Shown here piece after piece: positions 17,945 through 27,900 of a stretch of 64,000 bases of DNA (within the stretch, counting starts at the first letter, position 1; each line of letters begins with the position of its first letter). The notes beneath the pieces are model-generated. The model was not told the DNA's origin, searched no databases, and saw only the letters and a program-made list of their open reading frames with translations. This stretch comes from Neobacillus niacini (GTDB lineage: Bacteria > Bacillota > Bacilli > Bacillales > Cytobacillaceae): assembly GCF_019749295.1 (NCBI RefSeq), contig NZ_JACWFG010000001.1:580604-644603 (forward strand). Reading direction: 5' to 3'. The translations under genes and the position numbers were made by a program.

Positions 17945-19762
17945 TTATGATAATAGCTGCTCTAGTTCGTTTAATTTTTCTTCGAATACTTTACATGCGT
18001 TTCTTATTGGGTCGGCGCTGGTCATGTCTACACCAGCTTTTTTAAGAACTTCAATTGGGTAATCAGAGCTTCCTGAACTTAGGAAATCGATATAGCGTTT
18101 AACAGCTGGCTCACCCTCTTCAAGAATCTGCTTGCTTAATGCTGTTGCTGCACTATACCCGGTAGCATATTGATATACATAATAATTGTAGTAGAAGTGA
18201 GGAATCCTTGCCCACTCTAAGCCAATTTCTTCATCAATCACAATATCCTCATCACCAAAATACTTCTTGTTTAAGGCATAGTATTCACTTGTTAATGAAT
18301 CGGCTGTCAATGCCTCATTATTTTGGGCTTTTTGATGAATGATATGCTCATATTCAGCAAACATCGTTTGACGGAATACAGTACCTCTGAAGCCTTCTAA
18401 ATAATGATTTAATAAATAGATCCTTTTTTGTTCATCATCAATGGTTTTTAATAAATAATCATTTAGCAGTGCTTCATTACAGGTTGAGGCCACTTCTGCA
18501 ACAAATATGGAATAGTTTCCATATGGATAGGGCTGATTCTTCCTTGTATAGTAGCTGTGAACAGAATGGCCGAATTCATGTGCCAATGTAAACAAGTTAT
18601 TCACATTATCCTGCCAATTCATAAGAATATAAGGATTGGTTCCATAGGCACCGGAAGAATATGCTCCACTGCGCTTTCCTTTATTTTCGTGAACATCTAC
18701 CCAGCGGTTTTCAAAGCCTTCTTTTAAAATTTGTGAATATTCCTCACCTAATGGTGCAAGCCCTTTTACAACGAGCTCTTCTGCCTCCTTATATGGAATT
18801 TCCATTTTCACATCTTTTACTAGCGGCGTATATAGATCGTACATATGCAATTCTTCTACACCTAACACTTTTTTGCGAAGTTTGACGTAGCGGTGCAATA
18901 AATGTAAATGATCGTTTATGGTGTTAACAAGATTATCATAGACACTTTCCGGAATATTATTTGCAGAAAGTGCTGCATGCCTTGCAGAGTCATATTTTCT
19001 AATTCTTGCATTAAAATTATCCTTTTTCACATTACCGCTAATCGTACTGGCAAAAGTATTTCGAAAATTACCATAGGTTTCGTAGACTGCCTTAAAGGCG
19101 TCACGGCGCACTCTTTGGTCACCACTTTCTAGGAAGCGGATGTATCGGCCATGCGTAATCTCAACCTCTTCACCATTTTCATCTTTAACGGAAGGAAACT
19201 TTAAATCTGCATTATTTAACATTCCAAAGGTGTTACTAGATGCATCCATGACTTCACTTGCTTCTGCTAGCAATGCTTCCTGCTCTGCAGACAAAACATG
19301 TGGTCTCTGGAGGTTAATCTCCTCAATGGCATGCTCATAAAGTTTTAATTCTGCTTTCTCATTTAAGAAACCGTTAACCTTACTTTCTTCTAATGAAAGA
19401 ATCTCAGGAACAATAAATGCTAATTGACTCGCTGCTTGAGAGTACAGATTCTTCATCCTGTCATCTAGTCCCTGGTAGAAGGAATTAGTGGTGTCCTGAT
19501 CATAGCGCATATGGGCATATGTATAAAGCTTTCCGAGCCGCTCAAGAAGCTTATCTTGAAATTGAAGAGCACTATAAAGAGTATCTGCACTCTCTCCAAG
19601 CTTTCCTTCAAACTCTTTAATGCCAGAAATTTGGTTCTTTACTTCTTGAAATTCAGTTTCCCAATCTTTATCACTAGCAAAGATATCTTCCAATCTCCAG
19701 GTATCTTCAACAGGTATTTCATTTCTTTGTGGCAATGCTTTCACTGCTGCTTCATTTGCCAT
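17945..19762 (-). CDS. pepF: Oligoendopeptidase F
   Basis: M3B zinc metallopeptidase that cuts oligopeptides of about 7-17 residues in the cytoplasm; about 605 residues. The zinc-binding motif H-E-F-G-H is visible in the T-L-A-H-E-F-G-H-S-V-H-S-Y segment near residue 390, with the downstream E-V-A-S-T-C-N-E glutamate ligand. The ATG at 19762 lies 6 bases after GGAGGA; an in-frame ATG at 19783 lies before that site. It follows coiA as in B. subtilis. Confidence 0.95.
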   Translation of the reverse strand: MANEAAVKALPQRNEIPVEDTWRLEDIFASDKDWETEFQEVKNQISGIKEFEGKLGESADTLYSALQFQDKLLERLGKLYTYAHMRYDQDTTNSFYQGLDDRMKNLYSQAASQLAFIVPEILSLEESKVNGFLNEKAELKLYEHAIEEINLQRPHVLSAEQEALLAEASEVMDASSNTFGMLNNADLKFPSVKDENGEEVEITHGRYIRFLESGDQRVRRDAFKAVYETYGNFRNTFASTISGNVKKDNFNARIRKYDSARHAALSANNIPESVYDNLVNTINDHLHLLHRYVKLRKKVLGVEELHMYDLYTPLVKDVKMEIPYKEAEELVVKGLAPLGEEYSQILKEGFENRWVDVHENKGKRSGAYSSGAYGTNPYILMNWQDNVNNLFTLAHEFGHSVHSYYTRKNQPYPYGNYSIFVAEVASTCNEALLNDYLLKTIDDEQKRIYLLNHYLEGFRGTVFRQTMFAEYEHIIHQKAQNNEALTADSLTSEYYALNKKYFGDEDIVIDEEIGLEWARIPHFYYNYYVYQYATGYSAATALSKQILEEGEPAVKRYIDFLSSGSSDYPIEVLKKAGVDMTSADPIRNACKVFEEKLNELEQLLS

Positions 19763-19892
19763 ATTTCTTCCTCCATTCAACATTTTTCAGAGTAAAAATT
19801 TTTAACCCCTGTTAATATTCTCCTTTTTTCATGCTATTTCCTTTAATAAATTAGATTTACCCATTATATTATGCCCTAAGATGCTATTTCAT

Positions 19893-21089
19893 TTATATTT
19901 TCGAAAGGATAAACTTATTTTTTTGAAGAAATTCATTCCTTCTCTCTTCTTTTTCACGATTTGATTGAGGAATGTAAATTCTATTTTTTAGTTGATACAG
20001 CGTTTCACTTTTTTTTATGACTAATCCTAGTCTCTCTAAGTGAAGGAAATACTCTTTTACCGATATAATAGAGGTTTCACCCGGAACTTGTGGTAATTTT
20101 CTTATGATAATCTCATTGGACTTAATTCTTCTGTTGAATTTTCTTTCGACATCGTTCAAATCAATTAGATCATAAGGTAATTTATCCTCTAGAGAATCTA
20201 AATACAAGTATGTCTGCCAGACAACAGCAGGTGTTTGGATGAGAAGAGAATGACTAACCGGCAAGCCGATTTCAGGCGGCAGTAAATATAAGTTGAGGTT
20301 ATGATGATAAATTTCGCGAAGAAAACCCTTTTGTACGGGGCTGGGATGAAGTGACCAGTTTATTGTATTTTTCTCATTTTCATAAAACCATTTTGAGATA
20401 TTAGAATGAGAATTCAAATTTGGTTCTAGTAATTCTACAATGCCAGTATCTTGAATAGAACGATGGAAGCTATTTGCGATTGCATTTTTAATGGAATAAG
20501 GAAGAATTGAACTGAGGATTTGAAATTGTTTCTCTTCGGGGCAATAAGAAGGAAGTATAAAATGCCCGTCTTTTGTTTTTCTTAGAAAGAAATAATGGAA
20601 GTTTGAAAGCGAAAAAATATTACTTCTTTTTGCTTTAATATGCTTACTTCCTATTATCCAGAGTGGGATGTATTTTTGTTGATAATACGCCTCCGTTCGC
20701 TTCATAAATAGTTCTTCGGCTATTGGAGAACATTGAAATTCCAAAGCATACTTTTTCCCGTCATTCTCGAACATAATATCAGGACGCTGCCCGATTATGG
20801 GATCATAATATTCTAAAACTGCAGGGATATGCTGCTTAACAAGCCATTGATAAAGCTGGAGCTTTCCTTCCATATGATACTGCGTTTCACTTTCATATAT
20901 ATCTCTGCATACAGTACCGCTTCGATGTGCAAAATGGTAAATTCGTTGATTCCCTAATTTAAGAGATACTGCTTCCCCACAAACAGGACAAAAAAACTCC
21001 TCTGTATTCCGAAGAAACAATAAACTTTCTTTCCTATGATTATGTCCCAAGTTAAAAATTGTACCTAATCTTGTTTTTGCTGTCAGCAA
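19893..21089 (-). CDS. coiA: Competence protein CoiA-like
   Basis: CoiA-family protein of about 398 residues; in streptococci and Bacillus CoiA is required for transformation, with a predicted nuclease core. It has an N-terminal zinc-finger-like region (C34, C37, H55, C61) and a nuclease-like core E-F-Q-C-S near residue 140, preceded by the conserved Q-R-P-D. The TTG at 21089, after GGAGG, gives the family-like start M-L-T-A-K-T; an alternative TTG at 21140 would add 17 residues. It lies between cls and pepF. Confidence 0.85.
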   Translation of the reverse strand: MLTAKTRLGTIFNLGHNHRKESLLFLRNTEEFFCPVCGEAVSLKLGNQRIYHFAHRSGTVCRDIYESETQYHMEGKLQLYQWLVKQHIPAVLEYYDPIIGQRPDIMFENDGKKYALEFQCSPIAEELFMKRTEAYYQQKYIPLWIIGSKHIKAKRSNIFSLSNFHYFFLRKTKDGHFILPSYCPEEKQFQILSSILPYSIKNAIANSFHRSIQDTGIVELLEPNLNSHSNISKWFYENEKNTINWSLHPSPVQKGFLREIYHHNLNLYLLPPEIGLPVSHSLLIQTPAVVWQTYLYLDSLEDKLPYDLIDLNDVERKFNRRIKSNEIIIRKLPQVPGETSIISVKEYFLHLERLGLVIKKSETLYQLKNRIYIPQSNREKEERRNEFLQKNKFILSKI

Positions 21090-21157
21090 AATGATATCAC
21101 CCTCCTTGTTTTCTATCTTATCATTCTTGGTGTCACTCAATAAATCCTCTTTATTGA

Positions 21158-21188
21158 AAAAAAGAAACCCGTCAATTTTGACGAGTTT
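21158..21188 (-). terminator. Intrinsic terminator after cls
   Basis: An AAACTCGTCAA/TTGACGGGTTT stem followed by CTTTTTTT on the minus strand. Confidence 0.8.
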
Positions 21189-21194
21189 GTGAAC

Positions 21195-22721
21195 TTAAAG
21201 AAGCGGTGATAGCAGCCTGGCTGTTGACTCAATTAACCGTAATCCAATATGTCTCTTCCTAAAAGAAGACAATTCAAGCTGCCTCGCAGATTCTAAATCA
21301 TTTATATATTCTGCCACTAGTTTTTGGGTACTCTTTGTACGAAATAAAAAAGCATTAACCTCGAAATTCAAATGAAAACTACGCATATCCATATTCGAAG
21401 TGCCAATTGATGCTAGTTCATGATCGACAATAATGATTTTACTATGCATAAACCCGCGTTCATATTCATAAACCTTAACACCCGCTTCTAGAAGCTCGGG
21501 AAAATAGGATCTTGAAGCATGAAAGACAATTCGTTTATCTGGGGCGTTAGGCACAAGTAGTCTCACATCAATCCCGCTTAAAGCAGCCACTTTTATTGCA
21601 GAAAAAATATCCTGGTCTGGAATAAAGTATGGGGATGCAATCCAAACCGATTTTTTTGCGGAAGTTATCATAGAAAAAAATATATTTTTAATTACACTCC
21701 ATTCATTATCCGGGCCGCCGGCAATTAACTGGACTCCTCCATGATTTTTATCATCTACCTGCGGAGACAAATATTCTGCAGTTAAAAAGCTATGATTGGT
21801 CATATAATACCAATCCTGCAGAAAAATCAATTGTAATGATCTTACAGCCTCTCCTCTCACCATTAAGTGGGTATCCCGCCAAAAGCCAAAGTGTTTATTT
21901 CTGCCTAAGTATTCATCACCAATATTAAGTCCTCCAACAAACCCAATCGTCCCGTCAATCACGATAATTTTCCGGTGGTTTCTAAAATTAAATTTGTTAT
22001 TTAAAATTGGTACCTTAACAGGTCCAAAACAAACCGTTTCTATCCCCGCTCTTTTCAGGTCGTTAATATACTCTTTTGATAATTTCCAAGAACCCACTGC
22101 GTCATAAAGGAATCGTACCTTTACCCCTTGTACAGCCTTTTCAATTAATAGCTCTTTGATTTCTCGGCCAATCCCATCATCTCGAACGATATAATACTCC
22201 ATATGTATATGATGTCTGGCTCTATTCAATTGCTCAAGGATATGTTGAAAGGTTTCCTCCCCATTGGTTAGCACCTTCGTTGCCGTATCAAAAGAAATAG
22301 GACTATTCCCTAATTTTTGTGCCAATGTAAACAGCCTCGCCTGATGTTCCCCCATTAAACTAAGCTTTTCATCACTGCGCGGGTCATTTTCACCCTCCAC
22401 CGTTAAAAAAGCTTGTTTATCGAGAAAATACTTCTTCCGGTACATTTTCTCCTTTCGATGATTCCTTCCGAATAGTAAATAAAAGAAAAAACCAACTAAA
22501 GGAAAGCTTCCTAAAACAACTAACCAAGTAATAGTTTGTGTAGGATGGCGATTTTCAAGGAAAATAACAAACGAAATAAAAATGACAGACAGTGTCATTA
22601 AAAGGCTTAGGAACCCCAAGATTCCGCCTGCTAAATGATCCTTTAAGAAAAACAATAGTATGGATAGAAATATCACAAACAAACCGATTCTAACTGTATT
22701 TTTCAGCCTCATCACCGCCAT
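21195..22721 (-). CDS. cls: Cardiolipin synthase (phospholipase D family)
   Basis: Membrane enzyme that condenses two phosphatidylglycerols to cardiolipin and glycerol; 508 residues, the typical length. Two N-terminal membrane helices plus a PLDc_N domain come first. Two HKD catalytic motifs follow: H-R-K-I-I-V-I-D near residues 249-256 and H-S-K-I-I-I-V-D near 428-435, each followed by a G-x-x-N/G-T-S-N signature. It has its own terminator. It is inserted between mecA and coiA relative to B. subtilis. Confidence 0.95.
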   Translation of the reverse strand: MAVMRLKNTVRIGLFVIFLSILLFFLKDHLAGGILGFLSLLMTLSVIFISFVIFLENRHPTQTITWLVVLGSFPLVGFFFYLLFGRNHRKEKMYRKKYFLDKQAFLTVEGENDPRSDEKLSLMGEHQARLFTLAQKLGNSPISFDTATKVLTNGEETFQHILEQLNRARHHIHMEYYIVRDDGIGREIKELLIEKAVQGVKVRFLYDAVGSWKLSKEYINDLKRAGIETVCFGPVKVPILNNKFNFRNHRKIIVIDGTIGFVGGLNIGDEYLGRNKHFGFWRDTHLMVRGEAVRSLQLIFLQDWYYMTNHSFLTAEYLSPQVDDKNHGGVQLIAGGPDNEWSVIKNIFFSMITSAKKSVWIASPYFIPDQDIFSAIKVAALSGIDVRLLVPNAPDKRIVFHASRSYFPELLEAGVKVYEYERGFMHSKIIIVDHELASIGTSNMDMRSFHLNFEVNAFLFRTKSTQKLVAEYINDLESARQLELSSFRKRHIGLRLIESTARLLSPLL

Positions 22722-22737
22722 TTAAAAAATACAAAGT

Positions 22738-22770
22738 AAAAAATACCGATTTCAATAATAGAAATCGGTA
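22738..22770 (-). terminator. Intrinsic terminator after mecA
   Basis: A TACCGATTTC/GAAATCGGTA stem followed by TTTTTTA on the minus strand. Confidence 0.82.
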
Positions 22771-22773
22771 CGT

Positions 22774-23445
22774 TTATTTAAAATGTTTTCTAATTTCAGC
22801 AAACACGTTCTTAGAAATAATCTCTTTGCCATACTCCTGAATACGATGGATGGTTAACTGTGTTTCATACCCATACTCTAACAGGATACTTAGGATATCA
22901 TCAATTTCGTCCTCTTCAAACAAATCTTCTGGAAACTCAGTATATAAATAATATTTATTATTAAAGCTATACAACACTGTTTGTAAATCATCTAGACCGC
23001 CCCGATTTGACAACATAATTACATCTTCAAAATCTTTGAAGGCAATTAAAAACTCTAAAGACTCCTCTTCCATTAAAAGGTCATCATCTTCGCGTTGTCC
23101 TGGATTGAAATGATGGTCCAAGATATCTTCAATATTATTATCAACAGGTAAATCCTTTAATTTCTCATTAGGAATTGGCAGCTCAAACTTTTGTCCATCC
23201 TTTGAAACCTGTGCTTTTGTCACTAGAATTTCCAAACCTTTTTCTAACGCCTGGACTTGAATCCACAGTGGACCTTCTACCACAAACTCTTCCTCTTGAT
23301 GAACCTCATCCATCATTTCCCAGAAAAGCTCCTCACTTCGCTCACGATTGTACCAAATTTCCTCACGATCGAAGCCTCTTTCCTCTATATCACCATAAGA
23401 GATGTAAAACTTTACTGTATTCTCATTAATTCGTTCGATTTCCAT
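22774..23445 (-). CDS. mecA: Adaptor protein MecA
   Basis: ClpC adaptor of about 223 residues that targets ComK and other substrates for degradation and so controls competence. The N-terminal target-binding domain (M-E-I-E-R-I-N-E-N-T-V-K-F) is followed by an acidic linker with E-D-D-D-L-L-M-E-E-E near residue 110, then the ClpC-binding C-terminal domain ending in A-E-I-R-K-H-F. The ATG at 23445 follows GGAGAGGTGAAG; a longer frame from 23514 is not supported. Confidence 0.96.
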   Translation of the reverse strand: MEIERINENTVKFYISYGDIEERGFDREEIWYNRERSEELFWEMMDEVHQEEEFVVEGPLWIQVQALEKGLEILVTKAQVSKDGQKFELPIPNEKLKDLPVDNNIEDILDHHFNPGQREDDDLLMEEESLEFLIAFKDFEDVIMLSNRGGLDDLQTVLYSFNNKYYLYTEFPEDLFEEDEIDDILSILLEYGYETQLTIHRIQEYGKEIISKNVFAEIRKHFK

Positions 23446-23712
23446 CTTCACCTCTCCCTTCCGTTTCCATATTGAAGGGACTAAATACCCCCAGCAGACA
23501 AATGCTTTATGCAATTACTAAAATTGTTAGGATTAATTTGTGAGATAAAAAAGAATGTAATCCTTGTACTTTCATTTTATGACAAAAGTTTTCTTTTGGG
23601 AAATAAATTTACTTCTAATTGCAAAAACCATTAATTTGCCTATTAATTAGATATTCCTTATATTGTAACAAAATGACAGAGAAATCTCAAACCAGATGAC
23701 ACTAAGGGTATA
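23446..23712. other. mecA upstream region, no gene seen
   Basis: AT-rich spacer between mecA and the spx terminator. I find no credible gene, RNA or named operator in it; it presumably carries the mecA promoter. Confidence 0.5.
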
Positions 23713-23740
23713 AAAAAAGCCTTCAGCAATGAAGGCTTAC
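23713..23740 (-). terminator. Intrinsic terminator after spx
   Basis: An AAGCCTTCA/TGAAGGCTT stem running into TTTTTT on the minus strand. Confidence 0.88.
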
Positions 23741-23750
23741 TCATATTTGT

Positions 23751-24146
23751 TTAATTTACCATACGCTGTGCTTCTCTTAATTGGAAAGTTCGAACTCTCC
23801 TCGGTAAAAAACGCCGGATTTCATCTTCGTTATATCCAACTTGTAAACGCTTTTCGTCAATAATTATTGGACGACGTAATAATCCAGGATTCGCCTTAAT
23901 TAATTCAAATAAGTCTTGCAGCGGCATTGTATCTAAGTTTACATCTAATTTTTGAAATGTTTTAGATCGTGTAGATATAATTTCGTCTGTACCATCTTCA
24001 GTCATTCGCAGGATTTCTTTAATTTCTTCAATTGACAACGGCTCAGAAAATATATTTCTTTCTGTATATGGAATCTCATGTTCTTCCAACCATGATTTCG
24101 CTTTCCTACATGATGTACAACTTGGTGAAGTGTATAATGTAACCAT
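23751..24146 (-). CDS. spx: Transcriptional regulator Spx
   Basis: ArsC-like regulator that binds the RNA polymerase alpha C-terminal domain and controls the thiol-stress response; 131 residues, canonical length. The redox switch C-T-S-C is at residues 10-13. The conserved S-T-R-S-K-T-F region and R-R-P-I-I-I motif are present. The ATG at 24146 follows a GGAG site; the ORF extends four codons further without a signal. Spx protein is degraded via SpxH and ClpXP; transcription may be under PerR. Confidence 0.96.
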   Translation of the reverse strand: MVTLYTSPSCTSCRKAKSWLEEHEIPYTERNIFSEPLSIEEIKEILRMTEDGTDEIISTRSKTFQKLDVNLDTMPLQDLFELIKANPGLLRRPIIIDEKRLQVGYNEDEIRRFLPRRVRTFQLREAQRMVN

Positions 24147-24159
24147 TCGTCTCCACACT

Positions 24160-24538
24160 CCTCATTTTATTACTATCGATATCTATAGTAAATCCATCTA
24201 GTTTTTGTATCTTGATTAAAATTATTATAAATAAGTAATTTATATCATTAATTATACACCACTGTTTCTAAAAAAGGTATCCTTTTTTCAAAATTAATTG
24301 AATGTCCAACTCATTATATTAGACGGTTAAATATCAAAAAAGTTTCATACTTTCTATACCCCAAGATATTCTCAATTAAACCTCAATGAGTGAAAACGCC
24401 TTCATTTTTATATAACTTTTAATGTTTTTATTGCATTACCTCTTTTAATAACGCTCAAGTTCTTTTAAAATATAAATAAGGGTAATAAACAAAACAAACA
24501 GTTGATTCTAACTTTTGTTTGAATATGGAGGTTTTATC
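24160..24538. other. Divergent intergenic region upstream of spx
   Basis: 380 bp of very AT-rich DNA between spx (minus) and a small plus-strand gene. It holds a PerR-like box at 24216-24230; I see no further gene or RNA structure. Several promoters are likely, as at B. subtilis spx. Confidence 0.5.
24216..24230 (-). promoter_or_regulatory. PerR-like box upstream of spx
   Basis: TTAAAATTATTATAA matches the PerR consensus TTATAATNATTATAA at every defined position except one. It lies 70 bp before the spx start. In B. subtilis an spx promoter is repressed by PerR and YodB, so this fits established control. Confidence 0.6.
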
Positions 24539-24724
24539 ATGGGTGGTTACATAGCTGATTTATCTATGGTTGCTATTCTAATCATAGGTATTACTGCACT
24601 TATGGGAGTAATGACGAACGGTTTTGGAGAAAATGTTTTCGGAGGAAAAAAACGTTCTGAATTTGTTGACCAAAGTGCACGGTTCCAAACACAGTGGAAA
24701 AAGGTCGGCGGGAAGAAGAAGTAA
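24539..24724 (+). CDS. Small single-helix membrane protein (61 residues), unknown
   Basis: Protein with one hydrophobic helix (about residues 5-27), a glycine-rich turn G-F-G-E-N-V-F-G-G-K-K-R and a charged soluble tail ending K-K-V-G-G-K-K-K. The ATG at 24539 follows a GGAGG site at 7 bp. I do not recognise the family; the codon usage looks native. Possible roles include a small membrane regulator; nothing in the neighbourhood tells more. Confidence 0.6.
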   Translation: MGGYIADLSMVAILIIGITALMGVMTNGFGENVFGGKKRSEFVDQSARFQTQWKKVGGKKK

Positions 24725-24789
24725 TCCTTAACACACTTGATTCACACTTTGCATTTATTTATAATAGTGATAATAATAATAAATAAATT

Positions 24790-25063
24790 ATTGCTTTAGC
24801 GATGACAAAGAGTAGTACGTATTTTTAACCGATTCAGAGAGTTTGTGGCTGGTGAAAACAAACACGGAAAAATACCGAATGGACTTTTGAGCTTCTTTTC
24901 CGAACTTCTAATGATTAGTAGGAAAAGACGTTGACCTTGCGTTAAAAGGATAACAGACTATCCATTCAGATAGTTCTGGAATTGAGTGACTCTTTTTGAG
25001 TAATTTAGGGTGGTACCGCGAACCATTCGTCCCTATTGTTTTTAGGGATGAATGGTTTTTTTT
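24790..25063 (+). promoter_or_regulatory. Tryptophan T-box leader of trpS
   Basis: T-box riboswitch sensing uncharged tRNA. Stem I begins around AGCGATGACAAAGAGTAGTA (including an AGTA-type motif). A specifier loop holds GAA-TGG-AC with the Trp codon TGG at 24880-24882. The T-box sequence AGGGTGGTACCGCG is at 25007-25020. The terminator AACCATTCGTCCCT/AGGGATGAATGGTT with an 8-T run follows at 25021-25063. Low charged tRNA-Trp would favour antitermination and TrpS synthesis. Confidence 0.93.
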
Positions 25064-25069
25064 ATTTAG

Positions 25070-26086
<1,017 letters not shown>

Positions 26087-26088
26087 AA

Positions 26089-26136
26089 AAAGTCCGGTCA
26101 CGAAAGATTAATCGCTATCTTTCGTGACCGGCTTTT
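26089..26136. terminator. Bidirectional terminator (trpS / yjbA)
   Basis: An 18-bp stem CCGGTCACGAAAGAT/ATCTTTCGTGACCGG flanked by A- and T-runs lies between convergent genes. Confidence 0.92.
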
Positions 26137-26882
26137 TAATTTACTTTCGGGCCGTGCTCCATTTCCCATAGCTTTTCAAAAAATGGCTGACCTTTTATTA
26201 GATTTTCGCAAAATGTTTCATGTCGTTTAGACCAGCCGTATTTCGTTTCCTCGAATAATTGCTGCCAAGCACTTTCAAAGTTTAATTCCTGGATAGCAGA
26301 GTAACGCTCTGGGCACCATTCCGTAAACCAGTAACGGACTTCCGCTTCGTTCTTAGATGTATGTAATTGATCTAGTGCCATAAATAACAACTGCTTTAGC
26401 TGACGCTCCTTGCGGGTTAGACCAGTCATTAATTCTGGCTCAGGTGATAAAATATGGAAATCCTTTTCGACTGTACTCTTTTGAAAATGGTATTGTTTCG
26501 CCTCATGATTGGCAATCATCTCGTACACTAGCTGCTCTTGTCTAGGGATAAGCCGGCTTTTTCTAATTGGTATTGAATATCCAATTGTATCAACAGCTAA
26601 TATTCCTACCCCATCTGTAACCACAAAGCAATATTCGAGTTGGACTCTTTCATGATTTTTTCTTAAATAAGCCTTTTGAAAAATATCATCTAGAAGCTGT
26701 TGAGGTAATTCCGAGAGATCGTTCTCAATATAGTGAAAGAGAATCGGTTCTACTTTTAACAAAGGAGCCTGGTCTAACAGCTCTACACCATCATCTTTGC
26801 GCCATTCATGAAAGTGGCACACATTATATCCATTTTCTTCACCTTCAAACCAATTTACCCAAACATCATGAAGATACAACAT
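26136..26882 (-). CDS. yjbA: YjbA family protein (DUF3603)
   Basis: Soluble protein of about 248 residues of the YjbA/DUF3603 family, function unknown. It opens with [12 protein letters not shown] and contains W-rich segments near the C-terminus (W-F-T-E-W-C-P). The ATG at 26882 is preceded by GAGGGG. It faces trpS as in B. subtilis, but the app oligopeptide operon that separates yjbA from yjaZ there is absent. Confidence 0.85.
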   Translation of the reverse strand: MLYLHDVWVNWFEGEENGYNVCHFHEWRKDDGVELLDQAPLLKVEPILFHYIENDLSELPQQLLDDIFQKAYLRKNHERVQLEYCFVVTDGVGILAVDTIGYSIPIRKSRLIPRQEQLVYEMIANHEAKQYHFQKSTVEKDFHILSPEPELMTGLTRKERQLKQLLFMALDQLHTSKNEAEVRYWFTEWCPERYSAIQELNFESAWQQLFEETKYGWSKRHETFCENLIKGQPFFEKLWEMEHGPKVN

Positions 26883-26964
26883 TGTACAACCCCTCACTTC
26901 AAGAAACTGTTTGTCAATCAGTATGGGCAGACATAAGTTAATTTATTCCTTAGTTGGAAGGTAT

Positions 26965-26993
26965 AAAAAAAAAGCCTATTTTTTTCGGCTTTT
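26965..26993 (-). terminator. Probable terminator overlapping the end of yjaZ
   Basis: A short AGCC/GGCT stem with a long T-run on the minus strand overlaps the last yjaZ codons; the stem is weak. Confidence 0.4.
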
Positions 26994-27785
26994 TTTAGTG
27001 GAGTTATGTTCGGCACTTATATATTTCCTTGCAGGCATAGTAAAGGAAACTTTTGTAGAGTAAGAATTAACTTTATAATAATTTTCAACAATCTTAAACC
27101 CAGCTGCGTATCCTAGTAATTTAGGAATTCTTCCTGACCCAAATAGTAAATCATCGTGTTTTCTATCACTTTTTTTCAAATCCAAATGGTCATGTAAATA
27201 TCTATCCCATAAATTTTCCAATTCAGCATCAGTATACATGGTACACCAGTCTGCTAAATAGTTTCTCCCGCAATGTACCAACACAGCGTATTCTGCAAGC
27301 CCTTCTATGATGATTGAGTCCAGCAAGGTATAATCTTCAAATCTTTTAGTTTGTTTATTTAACCTGCAAATATGATGGTATTCATGTACAAATAATGCCT
27401 CTAACTCTCTACTGGTTAGTCTGTTTGAGAGAAATAAAAACATTTTATCCGGATAGGAGACTCCACCCTTAACTTTTTCTTCCTGTCTAAAAAAAAAGCT
27501 TCTTTCTTGACCAATTGGAAACAGATAGATTGGGATATCCGGACCACCCCATCTCCTTTTATATTCCTGAAAAAAACTATCCACTTCCTCCCAAACCAGG
27601 TTTTCCTTCATCGAATTGAAAATTTCCTTGGTCATTCTGGATGCTCGATACATCCCGAAATCGGTTAATTGATTATAGATTTTTGGAGCACTTAGCCCTT
27701 TAAAAGCAGGGAGCAGCTTTTCACAAATTTTTGCAGGACGATCAAACTCCTCCTCTAGCCATTTATCCGTTCGAATGATGCCCAT
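26976..27785 (-). CDS. yjaZ: YjaZ-like DUF2268 putative zinc protease
   Basis: Predicted zinc-dependent peptidase of the DUF2268 family, 269 residues. The gluzincin motif H-E-Y-H-H is visible in L-F-V-H-E-Y-H-H-I-C near residues 139-148, with the glutamate-bearing I-I-E-G-L-A-E about 25 residues later. No signal peptide is seen, so it is probably cytoplasmic. The substrate is unknown. It lies downstream of fabF, as in B. subtilis. Confidence 0.85.
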   Translation of the reverse strand: MGIIRTDKWLEEEFDRPAKICEKLLPAFKGLSAPKIYNQLTDFGMYRASRMTKEIFNSMKENLVWEEVDSFFQEYKRRWGGPDIPIYLFPIGQERSFFFRQEEKVKGGVSYPDKMFLFLSNRLTSRELEALFVHEYHHICRLNKQTKRFEDYTLLDSIIIEGLAEYAVLVHCGRNYLADWCTMYTDAELENLWDRYLHDHLDLKKSDRKHDDLLFGSGRIPKLLGYAAGFKIVENYYKVNSYSTKVSFTMPARKYISAEHNSTKKSRKK

Positions 27786-27865
27786 TTCCTCACTCCATAC
27801 TTTTCATTATTTTACATTTTATGAATGATAAAGTAGGAGGTTCGGGTGTTGTCATCCCCTTCAAA

Positions 27866-27899
27866 GAAAAAAGCCGACCAGAGTTACCTGGTCAAGCCG
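27866..27899 (-). terminator. Intrinsic terminator after fabF
   Basis: A GGCTTGACCAG/CTGGTCGGCTTTTTT stem on the minus strand directly past the stop. Confidence 0.88.
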
Positions 27900-27900
27900 T

